A DNA stretch of 55,790 nucleotides from the NCBI RefSeq assembly GCF_002929305.1, contig NZ_PJIO01000020.1:1-55790 (forward strand), read 5' to 3'. The position numbers were made by a program, and so were the translations under genes. Shown here one piece after another: positions 1 to 8,499 of this stretch. The stretch's first letter is position 1. Every line of letters begins with the position of its first letter. Source of the stretch: Arthrobacter sp. GMC3. Lineage in GTDB: Bacteria > Actinomycetota > Actinomycetes > Actinomycetales > Micrococcaceae. A model generated the notes under the pieces. It had not been told where the DNA came from, ran no database searches, and saw only the letters and a program-made list of their open reading frames with translations.

Positions 1-206
1 AGACACAGGAGCCCGGGGCAGCGGTGCCCTCGGCCACAGGATTCAGGTCAGCCAAACCCGGGCCATCAGGGCGGGGTGGTACAGCGCCAGCAGTGCCCGG
101 TGTGGGACTGGTGTCACCGGCCGCACGTGAATCCCTTGGGGAGAAATCCACCCATCCCGGAACCGCCATGCCCATCACCGCCCGTAGAACCGAACCACAA
201 AATTAG
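1..206 (+). CDS. possible C-terminal tail of a gene entering from the left
   Basis: The frame read from base 3 stays open from the window edge to a TAG at 204-206, giving about 67 residues rich in Pro, Gly and Ala. Such a composition fits a disordered C-terminal tail, but another frame is also open here and no domain is recognisable. An internal ATG at 24 has no clear ribosome binding site. Treat this as a candidate partial gene only. Confidence 0.25.
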   Translation, partial: TQEPGAAVPSATGFRSAKPGPSGRGGTAPAVPGVGLVSPAARESLGEKSTHPGTAMPITARRTEPQN

Positions 207-526
207 ACTATATATTTGAGTAGCTGTTACGTCCTTGCTACATATATTCTAAATCCAGGCACTGACATTCACGGCCCACAATGACCCAGTCCAGCAAATC
301 TGTGGGCAACCATCCTGACAGCCACAACTGTGGAGGACGAAACGCGGAAGAACTCTTTTTGCCCAGCCGCTGGCCCTGCCTGACAGGTAAATCGAGTGGC
401 CCGCAGGGAGGGCTGCCGTGGGTCGCAATCGTACGGAGCGGCCTGCCAGATGGCTCCAAGGCTCCAAGGCTCCAAGGCGCCAAGGCACCAAGGCACCAAG
501 GCACTAGGTATTAGGGCGCCAGAGCA
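207..526. other. intergenic stretch with AT-rich patch and tandem repeat
   Basis: There is no convincing gene. Bases 207-255 are AT-rich for this genome and contain GTAGC near 219 and GCTAC near 237 flanked by TATAT runs, so a weak cruciform or promoter is possible. The rest leads into the 8-bp tandem repeat at 452-507. Short frames crossing the repeat on both strands look like by-products of it. Confidence 0.5.
452..507. repeat. 8-bp tandem repeat, seven units
   Basis: Seven consecutive 8-mers are visible: GGCTCCAA three times, GGCGCCAA once, GGCACCAA twice and GGCACTAG once. The unit length is not a multiple of three, so several frames stay open across it and encode short Leu-Gly-Ala-type repeats. 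The step-wise change from CT to CG to CA along the array suggests slippage plus point mutation. It sits just downstream of the Rieske gene's stop. Confidence 0.9.
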
Positions 527-979
527 TTAGACGCTGACGGTGATCCATTCGCCATCGATCGCGGCAGCGTAGCGCGGTAATGCCACCTTCGCCGGACCGG
601 ACACCATAGTCCCGTCGGCACCCTTGAAGACGGAACCATGGCAGGGGCATTTGAAGTCGGCCCCGTTGGGTGCAATCTGGCATCCGGCGTGGGTGCAGAC
701 GTCGCTGTAGGCCAGCACGGAGGTTTCATCCGGGCGGAAGATCACTACGTTGACGTCGTTGGCGACTCCCTTGGCAGTGGCTCCCACCGGAACGTCTGAG
801 AGCTTTCCGACCCGGACCGGGGTGCCCGTGGTGGGGATAGCTTCCGGGGTCTTACCGGCGCTGACCTGCGCAGGACCTGCCGGTGTGCAACCGACCAGGG
901 CAAGGGCGCATGCTGCGCCGGAAGCTGCCGTGGTCACTCGAAGGACATTGCGGCGGGTCAGGGAAGGCTCAGCAGTCAT
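527..979 (-). CDS. Rieske [2Fe-2S] lipoprotein with Tat-type signal
   Basis: A 150-residue exported iron-sulfur protein. The N-terminus has a twin-arginine motif (Arg9-Arg10), a short hydrophobic stretch and a lipobox LVGC ending at Cys31, so a folded, lipid-anchored extracellular protein is likely. The Rieske signature is complete: Cys95-x-His97 and Cys111-x-x-His114 as cluster ligands, with Cys100 and Cys113 placed as in the disulfide-bridged cytochrome bc1 type. It is too short to be a bc1 subunit and lacks transmembrane helices other than the signal. Its redox partner is unknown. A hairpin at 1025-1063 separates it from the upstream fatty-acid genes, so it is probably transcribed on its own. 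Confidence 0.85.
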   Translation of the reverse strand: MTAEPSLTRRNVLRVTTAASGAACALALVGCTPAGPAQVSAGKTPEAIPTTGTPVRVGKLSDVPVGATAKGVANDVNVVIFRPDETSVLAYSDVCTHAGCQIAPNGADFKCPCHGSVFKGADGTMVSGPAKVALPRYAAAIDGEWITVSV

Positions 980-1024
980 GAAGACATTCTCTCAGTTGTA
1001 GCTGGCTGTTTGCTAAACCATGCA

Positions 1025-1063
1025 CGACGGCGCCTGCCCACCTTGGGTGGGCGGGCGCCGTCG
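1025..1063 (-). terminator. GC-rich hairpin after the fatty-acid operon
   Basis: CGACGGCGCC and GGCGCCGTCG flank an inner stem of GCCCACC / GGTGGGC with loop TTGG. It lies 34 bases past the stop of the fadB-like gene and before the Rieske gene. There is no strong T run, so it may be a weak or factor-assisted terminator. Confidence 0.6.
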
Positions 1064-1096
1064 CGCTTGTGGGAGGTGGTGCTGCGGAAAGTCCTC

Positions 1097-3238
1097 CTAG
1101 ATTGCGTGGAAGCGCTTCCCGTTGACCCGTTCGGAGGCGCCCACCCGGTCAAGGTAGGGGGTGATGCCACCTAGGTGCATGGGCCAGCCTGCCCCAAGAA
1201 TCATGCAGAGGTCGATGTCCTCGGGCCCTGCCACCACGCCCTCGGCAAGCATGAGGCCGATCTCCTGGGCCAGGGCGTCCTGGGTTCTGGTGAGCAGTTC
1301 CTCGCCGGTGGAGGGGGAGTTGCCAAAGCGGAGCAACGCCAACGTGTCCTCGGGGATGTACTGGGAACCGTCGTCGGCCGTGGCCCATAGTCCTTTCTTG
1401 CCAGCGTCGATCAGCGCCTGGATATTGGCGGATACGGCAACCCTGTCGCCGAAGGTGGCGTGCATTGACTCTGTGACGTGCTGGGCCACGGGGAGTCCCA
1501 CCATGGCCAGCAGCGTAAAGGGTGTCATGGGCAGGCCCATGGGTCGCAGCGCGTTGTCGGCAACGTGTGCATCGGTGCCCTCGTCAAAGGCTGCGGACAC
1601 CTCGGCCATGAGGCGCAGCAGTACCCGGTTCACCACAAACGCGGTGGCATCCTTGACCAGCACAGCCGTCTTCCGCAGTGCCTTGGCGGTGGCGAAGGCT
1701 GTGGCGAGGACGGCGTCGTCGGTCTTGGGTGCACGCACAATCTCCAGCAGCAGCATGACGGCCACGGGGTTGAAGAAGTGGAAGCCAACCAGGCGCTCGG
1801 GGTGCTTGAGGTCAGCGGCCATGGCCGTCACGGACAGCGAAGAGGTGTTGGTGGCAAGGATGCACTCCGGCGAAACGATTGCCTCAACCTCGGCAAAAAC
1901 GGCCTTCTTGACAGCAAGTTCCTCAAAGACCGCCTCGATGACGAAGTCGGCGTCGGCAAAGACCTCCTTGGACACCGAACCTGTGACCAGGGCCTTGGTG
2001 CGGTTGGCGGCGTCCTGGCTCAGACGGCCCTTAGCGAGGAGCTTGTCGACTTCGCCGTGAACGTATCCCACGCCCTTTTCTACTCGAGCGGCGTCGATGT
2101 CCGTCATGACAACCGGCACCTTCAGCTGGCGGGCAAAGAGCAGGGCAAACTGCCCCGCCATAAGGCCGGCGCCCACCACGCCCACCTTTGTTACGGGCCG
2201 GGCAAGCTTGGGATCCGGAGCGCCAGCTGGGCGCTTGCCGCGCTTTTGGACCAGGTCAAGGAAAGCGTAGACTGTGTCGCGGAACTGCGGCGTCTGCATG
2301 AGATCCGCCAGGGCCTCATCCTCAGCGGCAAAGGACTCTGCCTTGCTGAAATGCTTGCCCTTTTCAAGCAACTCGATCACGCGCGCCGGTGCGGGAGCCG
2401 CATTGGAGGTCTTGGCCTCAACAAACTTCTTGGCGTGGGCGACGGCGGCATCCCAGGCGGCGCTGTTTTCCTCGCTGAGCGGTTCGGAGACCGCGTTGGG
2501 GCGGTTGACCTGCTGGGCTCCGGCCAGGACACGGGCGGCCCAGTTCACCGACTGCTCCACAAAGTCGGCAGGTTCAAACAGCGCGTCGGCGATGCCCAGC
2601 TTGAACGCCGCCGGCCCGCTGAGGGTCCGGTTGTTGCTAAGTGCGTTCTCAAGCATGACCTTCACGGCGTTGGCCGGTCCGATCAAGCGGGGGAGCAGGT
2701 ACACCCCACCCCAACCCGGGACCAGGCCAAGGAAAGCCTCGGGCAGTGCCAGGGCACCGGCCCCCGTGGACACGGTGCGGTAGTTGGCGTTCAGAGCCAC
2801 CTCCAGGCCGCCGCCAAGTGCCAGCCCGTTGATAAACACAAAGCTGGGCACGCCCAAGTCGTTGAGTGTGGAGTAGACGTCGTGGCCCAGCTGGGCCATC
2901 CACAGCCCTGCCTCCTTATCCTTGAGGCTCTTGACGGCGGACAAATCGGCGCCGGCTGCTAGGAAGAAGGGTTTTCCGGTCACGCCGACGCCGGTGATCT
3001 CGCCCCGGGCGGCACGCTCGCGCTGTGCCTCAAGAACGGTGCCAAGCTCGATGAGGGTGTTGGGCCCCAGGGTGCTGGGGCGGCGGTGATCAAGGCCGTT
3101 GTCGAGCGTAATGAGGGCAAAAGTGCCCGCACTCGGCTCGCCGTCGACCCCGGGCAGGGCAATGTCCTGCACGTAGGAGTGCGTCACTACCTCGTCGGGG
3201 AACAAGACGGCAAGCTTTTGGAAGTCCTGGGCGCTCAT
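1097..3238 (-). CDS. fadB: 3-hydroxyacyl-CoA dehydrogenase / enoyl-CoA hydratase, beta-oxidation trifunctional-type subunit
   Basis: About 713 residues. The N-terminal third is a crotonase domain: the oxyanion stretch GLALGGGLE and a second acid in PEAFLGLVPGWGG. The middle holds an NAD-binding fold (GVVGAGLMAG near residue 340) and the HFFNP motif with the catalytic His. A C-terminal 3-hydroxyacyl-CoA dehydrogenase domain follows. It would hydrate enoyl-CoA and oxidise the 3-hydroxyacyl-CoA in the cytosol. The ATG at 3238 (MSAQDF) is chosen because it overlaps the thiolase stop by 4 bp (ATGA), giving translational coupling; a longer in-frame extension upstream is out-of-frame shadow of the thiolase. 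With the thiolase it forms a complete beta-oxidation cycle apart from the acyl-CoA dehydrogenase. Confidence 0.93.
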   Translation of the reverse strand: MSAQDFQKLAVLFPDEVVTHSYVQDIALPGVDGEPSAGTFALITLDNGLDHRRPSTLGPNTLIELGTVLEAQRERAARGEITGVGVTGKPFFLAAGADLSAVKSLKDKEAGLWMAQLGHDVYSTLNDLGVPSFVFINGLALGGGLEVALNANYRTVSTGAGALALPEAFLGLVPGWGGVYLLPRLIGPANAVKVMLENALSNNRTLSGPAAFKLGIADALFEPADFVEQSVNWAARVLAGAQQVNRPNAVSEPLSEENSAAWDAAVAHAKKFVEAKTSNAAPAPARVIELLEKGKHFSKAESFAAEDEALADLMQTPQFRDTVYAFLDLVQKRGKRPAGAPDPKLARPVTKVGVVGAGLMAGQFALLFARQLKVPVVMTDIDAARVEKGVGYVHGEVDKLLAKGRLSQDAANRTKALVTGSVSKEVFADADFVIEAVFEELAVKKAVFAEVEAIVSPECILATNTSSLSVTAMAADLKHPERLVGFHFFNPVAVMLLLEIVRAPKTDDAVLATAFATAKALRKTAVLVKDATAFVVNRVLLRLMAEVSAAFDEGTDAHVADNALRPMGLPMTPFTLLAMVGLPVAQHVTESMHATFGDRVAVSANIQALIDAGKKGLWATADDGSQYIPEDTLALLRFGNSPSTGEELLTRTQDALAQEIGLMLAEGVVAGPEDIDLCMILGAGWPMHLGGITPYLDRVGASERVNGKRFHAI

Positions 3239-4473
3239 GCGGCGCTCCCTTCGGTGAAAACGGTGGTTCCAGCGGGGACAAAGTGCGGGTTTTCCCAGAT
3301 GACGGTGGCGCCCATGCCCAGTCCGATGCACATGGTGGTGATGCCGTACTGTACGGACGAGTCTTCGGCGAACTGGCGGGCCAGCTGGTTCATGAGCCGC
3401 ACGCCGGAGGAGGCCAGAGGGTGGCCCACGGCGATGGCGCCGCCGTAGCGGTTCACGCGGGGGTCATCGTCGGCGATGCCAAAGTGGTCAAGGAAGCTCA
3501 GCACCTGGACGGCGAAGGCCTCGTTGATTTCGAACAAGCCAATGTCCTCGATGGTCAGCCCGGCCAGTTTCAGGGCTTTCTCGGTGGCCGGGACGGGACC
3601 AATGCCCATGACTTCAGGTGCGACGCCGGCGAAGGCGTAGGTGACAAGGCGCATCTTTACGGGCAGGCCGAGTTCGGCGGCGGTTTCCGCGGAGGCCAGC
3701 AGGGCCGCTGTTGCGCCGTCATTCAGGCCGGCGGCGTTGCCCGCGGTGACCCGGCCGTGGGCGCGGAACGGGGTGCGCAGGGAGGCCAGGTCTTCCAATG
3801 TGGTGCCGGGGCGCGGGGGCTCATCCACCGTGTTGATGGTCCAGCCCTGCTCGGCCTTGAGGGTGGCCACGGGTACCAGATCGGGTTGGATCTGGTCGTT
3901 GGCATAGGCGGCGGCCAGCTTGGCCTGGCTGGCCAGGGCGTAGGCGTCCGTGCGGTCTTTGGTGATGGCCGGGAAACGGTCGTGGAGGTTCTCGGCCGTG
4001 TTGCCCATGTTCAGGGCGGCAGGGTCCACAATGCGTTCTGACATGAAGCGGGGGTTCGGATCGGCGCCGGCACCCATGGGGTGGTGGCCCATATGCTCCA
4101 CACCGCCTGCGATGACGACGTCGTAGGTGCCAAAGCCGATGCCCGAGGCGGTAGTGGTTACGGCCGTCATGGCACCTGCGCACATCCTGTCGATGGCGAA
4201 GCCGGGAACAGACTGGGGGAGTCCTGCCAGCAATGCTGCCGTGCGGCCGATCGTCAGACCCTGGTCGCCGGTTTGTGTGGTGGCCGCAATGGCCACCTCA
4301 TCAATGCGGGCCGGGGGCAAAGACGGATTGCGGCGCATCAGTTCGCGGATGCACTTGACCACCAGGTCATCGGCGCGGGTAGAGGCGTAGATGCCCTTTT
4401 CCCCGGCCCGTCCGAAGGGGGTCCGGACGCCGTCCACAAAGACAACATCCCTTATCTGCCGGTTTTGGCTCAC
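3235..4473 (-). CDS. fadA: acetyl-CoA C-acyltransferase (3-ketoacyl-CoA thiolase)
   Basis: 412 residues, cytosolic, cleaving 3-ketoacyl-CoA with CoA to acetyl-CoA. Thiolase landmarks are visible: the nucleophilic Cys in DRMCAGAM, the NEAF motif, the GGAIAVGHPLASSG motif carrying the catalytic His, and the C-terminal Cys in TTMCIGLGMG. The GTG at 4473 is preferred because AAGGAG lies six bases upstream; a TTG ten codons further out has no such site. The gene is first in a two-gene operon with the downstream multifunctional enzyme. An inverted repeat at 4510-4527 upstream could be a repressor site. Confidence 0.93.
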   Translation of the reverse strand: MSQNRQIRDVVFVDGVRTPFGRAGEKGIYASTRADDLVVKCIRELMRRNPSLPPARIDEVAIAATTQTGDQGLTIGRTAALLAGLPQSVPGFAIDRMCAGAMTAVTTTASGIGFGTYDVVIAGGVEHMGHHPMGAGADPNPRFMSERIVDPAALNMGNTAENLHDRFPAITKDRTDAYALASQAKLAAAYANDQIQPDLVPVATLKAEQGWTINTVDEPPRPGTTLEDLASLRTPFRAHGRVTAGNAAGLNDGATAALLASAETAAELGLPVKMRLVTYAFAGVAPEVMGIGPVPATEKALKLAGLTIEDIGLFEINEAFAVQVLSFLDHFGIADDDPRVNRYGGAIAVGHPLASSGVRLMNQLARQFAEDSSVQYGITTMCIGLGMGATVIWENPHFVPAGTTVFTEGSAA

Positions 4474-4509
4474 CTGTTGCTCCTTGTATCGACAATGTGT
4501 CAAACATCA

Positions 4510-4527
4510 TGTTACTTGTCGGTAACT
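4510..4527 (-). promoter_or_regulatory. candidate TetR-type operator upstream of fadA
   Basis: GTTAC-TTGTCG-GTAAC is a 5-bp inverted repeat with a 6-base spacer, read as TTACCGACAAGTAA on the coding strand of fadA, about 37 bases before its GTG. TetR-type repressors of fatty acid degradation often use palindromes of about this size. The link is inferred from position and symmetry only. Confidence 0.35.
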
Positions 4528-4575
4528 TAGAGGTCAAAGTGGTGCCCATCACAGGCTCGGTGTGTTGGCGCCGGG

Positions 4576-5988
4576 TTAGGTGGCGGGCTCGTCCTCACGG
4601 GGAGCTTTCGGGGGCAGCGGCTCGGGGTTGGCAAGTGCCTGTGCCAGCATGGGGGCGGTCTTTTCGATCTGCCAAGGCCGGGCGCCGAGGTCGGCCAGGG
4701 CGTAGGCCACCGTCTCCTCGGTGATGGGCGACGGCGGGCGCCAACAGATTCGCCGCAGGAATTCCGGGGTAAGAATGTTCTCGCCGGGAATGTTCAGCGC
4801 CTCGGAAATCTCCGCCAGGCGCGGGCGGGCGGTGGCGTACCGTTCGGCCGCGGCAAGATCACGATCGGCCCATACACGCGGGGGTGGCGGGGTGTTGTTG
4901 GAGACCTGCAAGGGCGGCAGATCGGTGCTGTTTTTGGCCGTCTGGATGGCGTGCAGCCACCTGGGGGCATCGCGTTTGGCGGCGCGGCCGTGGAATCCGG
5001 CCAGACCCAGCAAGGCCGGAACCGTGGTGGGCATGCCCTTGGCGGCGGCAATGATGGCGGAATCCGGAATCAGACGTGACGGGGCAATATCGCGGGATTC
5101 TGCGAGCTTTTCCCGGGTTTGCCACAGCTCGCGGACGGCGGCCAGCTGAACCCGGTTGCGGATGGTGTGGGAACCGGAAGTCCGGCGCCACGGGTCAACT
5201 CGCGGGGCGGGCACTCCGGCGTCGATCAGGTGCTGGAACTCCTGGGCCGCGTACTCCAGTTTGCCGTCCGCCTCCAAGAGGGCGAGCAGTTCTTCCTGAA
5301 GCTCGGCCAGAACTTCAACGTCTAGGGCGGCGTAGCGCAGCCAGGGCTCGGGCAGGGGCCGTGTGGACCAGTCTGCTGCCGAATGTTCCTTGGCCAGGTG
5401 GTACCCCAGCAGGGATTCGACGACGGCGCCCAACCCCACGCGCGGCAGGCCAGCCAGGCGGGCGGCAAGCTCCGTGTCAAACAGTTTGTCCGGCCACATG
5501 CCGACCCCGGCCAGGCAAGGCAGATCCTGGCTGGCGGCGTGCAGAATCCACTCCACACCACGCAGGGCGTCATTGATGATGGATAGGTTCTCAAAGGCTT
5601 CGGGATCAATCAGCCAGGTGCCGGCGCCTTCGCGGCGAATCTGCACCAGCATGGCGCGTTGGCCGTAACGGAATCCGGAGGCTCGTTCGGTATCCACTCC
5701 AGCCGGGCCGTGGCCAGCGGCAAGGGCCGCCGCGCAGCGTCGCAGCGCCGGTTCTGTGGAAACAACATCGGGAATGCCGTCGCGCGGCATGGTCAGTTCC
5801 ACCAACTCCGGCAGGTCATCGAGATCAACGCGGACCCCGTCGATGACCACGGAGGTGAGGGGGGCCTGTGCAATATCAACGGTAGCAAGATCACCGGCGG
5901 GCGTGTGGCCCTGACTGGTTGACTTGTCCGTTGCGGTGGACTTTTTGGCCCGAGCGCGGCTGTGTGCAGTAGATTCTGGGTTGATCAT
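4576..5988 (-). CDS. rnd: ribonuclease D family 3'-5' exonuclease with HRDC domain
   Basis: 470 residues. The N-terminal half is a DEDD exonuclease: GVDTERA supplies the first Asp and Glu, HAASQDL the second Asp, and YAALDVEVL the Tyr and final Asp of the DEDDy type. Residues around 265-345 fit an HRDC nucleic-acid-binding domain. The likely role is 3' maturation or decay of tRNA and other stable RNAs in the cytosol. A basic, low-complexity leader of about 40 residues precedes the catalytic domain. It lies 47 bases after the DUF3000 gene in the same direction, an association common in actinobacteria, so the two are probably co-transcribed. Confidence 0.9.
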   Translation of the reverse strand: MINPESTAHSRARAKKSTATDKSTSQGHTPAGDLATVDIAQAPLTSVVIDGVRVDLDDLPELVELTMPRDGIPDVVSTEPALRRCAAALAAGHGPAGVDTERASGFRYGQRAMLVQIRREGAGTWLIDPEAFENLSIINDALRGVEWILHAASQDLPCLAGVGMWPDKLFDTELAARLAGLPRVGLGAVVESLLGYHLAKEHSAADWSTRPLPEPWLRYAALDVEVLAELQEELLALLEADGKLEYAAQEFQHLIDAGVPAPRVDPWRRTSGSHTIRNRVQLAAVRELWQTREKLAESRDIAPSRLIPDSAIIAAAKGMPTTVPALLGLAGFHGRAAKRDAPRWLHAIQTAKNSTDLPPLQVSNNTPPPPRVWADRDLAAAERYATARPRLAEISEALNIPGENILTPEFLRRICWRPPSPITEETVAYALADLGARPWQIEKTAPMLAQALANPEPLPPKAPREDEPAT

Positions 5989-6035
5989 GATAGACCCAGT
6001 CTAGCCAAGGCAGCGGATCGGTGGGCCCACGCCTC

Positions 6036-6605
6036 CTACATGCGGCGCCGTCCCGGGAGCAGTGTCACCCCGTCTGGGACGGGAGGCAGGCCGGCAAAGG
6101 TGCACACCATCTGTGACCAGGCCTCAAGGTGGGCCTGCACAGAGGACGTTGCAGGGGTCCAAGAGGCGCGCAATTCGATGTCTATGGCGTCCGGGCGTGC
6201 TGCCAGAGTGCCATAGCTTTCGGAGAGGATTCTTGTGGCTGTTCCCCCCGCGGAACGGTGCTCGGCGCCGTGCTCCTCGAGTGCCTCCACGAGCCACGCC
6301 CACGCCACATTTCCCAGCAGGGAATCGTTGCCCATATCGGGTTCCAGCTGCGCCCTGATGTAGGTGACAATGCGGAACGTGCCCTCCCACAGGGCGGAAC
6401 CGTTGGGGTCGTGGAGGAGGATGAAGCGGCCCGTGGCGAGCTCTTCGCCGTCGAGGACCACCTCGGCACCTAAGGCGACGCCAAACGGTGCCAATCGAGA
6501 GGGTGCCGGGATCTCTTCCAGGGTCAATTCGCTACGGCTCTGCGCGGTGCGCAGGGACGCCAGCGCGGCCTGAAAGTCAGCGGGAAGCGGAGATTGTGAG
6601 GTCAC
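6036..6605 (-). CDS. DUF3000 family protein
   Basis: 189 residues with no signal peptide or membrane segment. The sequence matches my recollection of the DUF3000 family: a central stretch with GRFILLHDP, an acidic VEALEEHGAEH region and a C-terminal segment with MVCTFAGLPP. DUF3000 genes typically sit immediately upstream of RNase D in actinobacteria, as here, which suggests a role linked to RNA processing, but no activity is established. The gene starts with ATG and is preceded by a long hairpin (6631-6664) that separates it from the threonine aldolase. Confidence 0.8.
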   Translation of the reverse strand: MTSQSPLPADFQAALASLRTAQSRSELTLEEIPAPSRLAPFGVALGAEVVLDGEELATGRFILLHDPNGSALWEGTFRIVTYIRAQLEPDMGNDSLLGNVAWAWLVEALEEHGAEHRSAGGTATRILSESYGTLAARPDAIDIELRASWTPATSSVQAHLEAWSQMVCTFAGLPPVPDGVTLLPGRRRM

Positions 6606-6630
6606 ACTCGCAGATTATTGCGTCCTTGCC

Positions 6631-6664
6631 GAAATCCGAGTGAGGCGCGCCGCACTCGGATTTC
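6631..6664 (-). terminator. 12-bp perfect hairpin
   Basis: GAAATCCGAGTG at 6631-6642 pairs perfectly with CACTCGGATTTC at 6653-6664 across the loop AGGCGCGCCG. It lies just downstream of the threonine aldolase stop. On the minus strand it ends in a short TTTC rather than a full T run. Confidence 0.7.
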
Positions 6665-6686
6665 CCCTGACTCTCAGAACCCGGCG

Positions 6687-7757
6687 CTAGGGAGTCAGCT
6701 CTGCGCGGATGGCAGCAACGAACGCGTCAATGTCGGCTTCGGTGGTGTCAAAGGAGCACATCCACCGCACTTCACGGGCGGCGGCATTCCAGTCATAGAA
6801 CCGGAAGGATTCGCGCAAACGGTCGGCGACGCCGTCGGGCAGGATGGCGAATACGCCGTTGGACTCGGTGGCCTGGGTGGGCAGAACACCGGGGATTGCC
6901 TCGACGGCGCTGCGCAGCTTTGCGGCCATGGCGTTGGCATGCCCGGCGGACTTGAGCCAGAGGTCATCGGCGAACATGGCCAGCAGCTGGGCGGAGATGA
7001 ACCGCATTTTGGAGGAGAGCTGCATGTTCATTTTGCGCAGGTAGATCAGGCCGTCGGCGGCGGCAGGGTTCAGGGCCACCACGGCCTCCCCGTACATGAT
7101 GCCGTTCTTGGTGCCGCCGAAGGACAGGATGTCCACCCCGGCGTCGGAGGTGAATTCGCGGACCGGAACGTTCAAGAACGCGGCCGCGTTAGCCAGCCGG
7201 GCGCCGTCCATGTGGACCTTCATGCCGAGGGAATGGGCGTGGTCGCAGATGGCACGCACCTCGGCGGGCGTGTAGCAGGTGCCCAGCTCTGTGGTTTGGG
7301 TGATGGAGACGGCCAGGGGTTGGGCGCGGTGTTCGTCGCCGAAGCCCCAGGCTTCCTTGTCAATCAATTCCGGGGTCAGTTTCCCGTTTTCGGTGGGCAC
7401 CGCCAGCAGCTTCATGCCGCCCACCCGTTCCGGGGCACCGTTTTCGTCGCAGTTGATGTGGGCAGTGGAGGCGCACACCACGGCACCCCAGCGCGGCAGT
7501 AGGGACTGCAGGGCTGTCACATTGGCGCCGGTGCCGTTGAAGACCGGGAATACGTCTACTTCTTTGCCGAACAGATCGGCCATGACCTCTTGCAGGCGGG
7601 CCGTGTATACGTCCTCACCATAGGAGACCTGGTGCCCGTCGTTGGCGGCGGCCAGGGCGGTGAGTACCTCCGGGTGGACGCCTGAATAGTTGTCCGAGGC
7701 GAAGCTGCGCACGGTTGCATCGTGCAGGCGGGAGGTGGTGGAAACTGCGTCAGTCAT
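6687..7757 (-). CDS. ltaE: low-specificity L-threonine aldolase
   Basis: 356 residues of the PLP-dependent beta-eliminating lyase / aldolase family. The PLP-binding lysine is Lys217 in SFGGTKNG, and the cofactor Asp lies in VHMDGARLANA. SASDNYSG-like and VSYGEDVYT motifs near the N-terminus are typical. It should cleave L-threonine or L-allo-threonine to glycine and acetaldehyde. It lies 16 bases after the stop of the short-chain dehydrogenase, in the same direction as the DUF6421-like gene, so the three form one probable operon ending at the 6631-6664 hairpin. Confidence 0.9.
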   Translation of the reverse strand: MTDAVSTTSRLHDATVRSFASDNYSGVHPEVLTALAAANDGHQVSYGEDVYTARLQEVMADLFGKEVDVFPVFNGTGANVTALQSLLPRWGAVVCASTAHINCDENGAPERVGGMKLLAVPTENGKLTPELIDKEAWGFGDEHRAQPLAVSITQTTELGTCYTPAEVRAICDHAHSLGMKVHMDGARLANAAAFLNVPVREFTSDAGVDILSFGGTKNGIMYGEAVVALNPAAADGLIYLRKMNMQLSSKMRFISAQLLAMFADDLWLKSAGHANAMAAKLRSAVEAIPGVLPTQATESNGVFAILPDGVADRLRESFRFYDWNAAAREVRWMCSFDTTEADIDAFVAAIRAELTP

Positions 7758-7773
7758 GAAATGTACGCCTTGT

Positions 7774-8481
7774 CTAGGAAAGGATCAGGCGTGAGCCGTT
7801 GAGCTCGGACGCCGGAGTGGAAAATAGCCTCACCACAGTGTGCCCCAGGGTGGACACGTCGGTGAAACCGGGGAAAGTGCGTTCGGGGGACTTCTCTCGC
7901 ATGCCAGGGTCAACCAGGGCTTTGACCACTAGTACGACGGCGGCCGGTCCGGTTGCGCCGTCGGGTGTGCCCAGCCCCTGAGCCAGGGCGCCCACCCACG
8001 TTTCCGCCGCAGCTTTGACGGTGGCGTAGTTGGCGTTGCCAAGGGTGGGTGCGGTGACCTGCGTGGAGGAGACAATGGCTATCCGCCCGTTGGCTGAGGC
8101 GGCAATGTCGCCGTAGAAGGCCCGGCTGGTGTTGCGCAGCGTCGTCAGGACCGAACGGTGCAGGAAATCCCAATCGTCGTCACTTTGCGCGGCCAAGTCT
8201 TTGCCACCACGCCAGCCGCCCACCAGGTGGATCAGGCCGTCGACGGGTCCAAAATCGGCGTGCACCTGCGCCGCCAGGGCGGCCACGGCGTCGGCGTCGG
8301 CCAGGTCGCACGTCAGGGGGACGGCACCGCCGGTAAGGGCGGCCGCCGCCCCAATGCGGGCGGCGTCGGACCCCACGGTAAGGACCCGGAATCTTCCCTG
8401 TACCAAGGCGGTGGCGGTGGCGATCCCGGCGGCACTGCTGCCGCCGGCGATCAACACCAGGGGCGCTGTTGTGGTTGTCAT
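7774..8481 (-). CDS. short-chain dehydrogenase/reductase
   Basis: 235 residues. The N-terminus has a Rossmann motif (LIAGGSSAAGIA) close to the classical TGxxxGxG form, and the middle has the catalytic Ser in IVSSTQ and the Tyr-x-x-x-Lys pattern in NYATVKAA. The substrate is unknown; the classical NAG motif is poorly kept. The ATG at 8481 is chosen because GTAGGGTAGG precedes it; a GTG at 8499 directly after the upstream stop is the alternative. It is sandwiched between the DUF6421-like gene and the threonine aldolase with tight spacing. Confidence 0.85.
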   Translation of the reverse strand: MTTTTAPLVLIAGGSSAAGIATATALVQGRFRVLTVGSDAARIGAAAALTGGAVPLTCDLADADAVAALAAQVHADFGPVDGLIHLVGGWRGGKDLAAQSDDDWDFLHRSVLTTLRNTSRAFYGDIAASANGRIAIVSSTQVTAPTLGNANYATVKAAAETWVGALAQGLGTPDGATGPAAVVLVVKALVDPGMREKSPERTFPGFTDVSTLGHTVVRLFSTPASELNGSRLILS

Positions 8482-8499
8482 CTTGCCTACCCTACCCAC

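Noticed and set aside
1161..2962. Long plus-strand open frames opposite the fadB-like gene
   Set aside because: They are antisense to a gene with full catalytic motifs, and their translation has no family features; such frames are expected in high-GC DNA.
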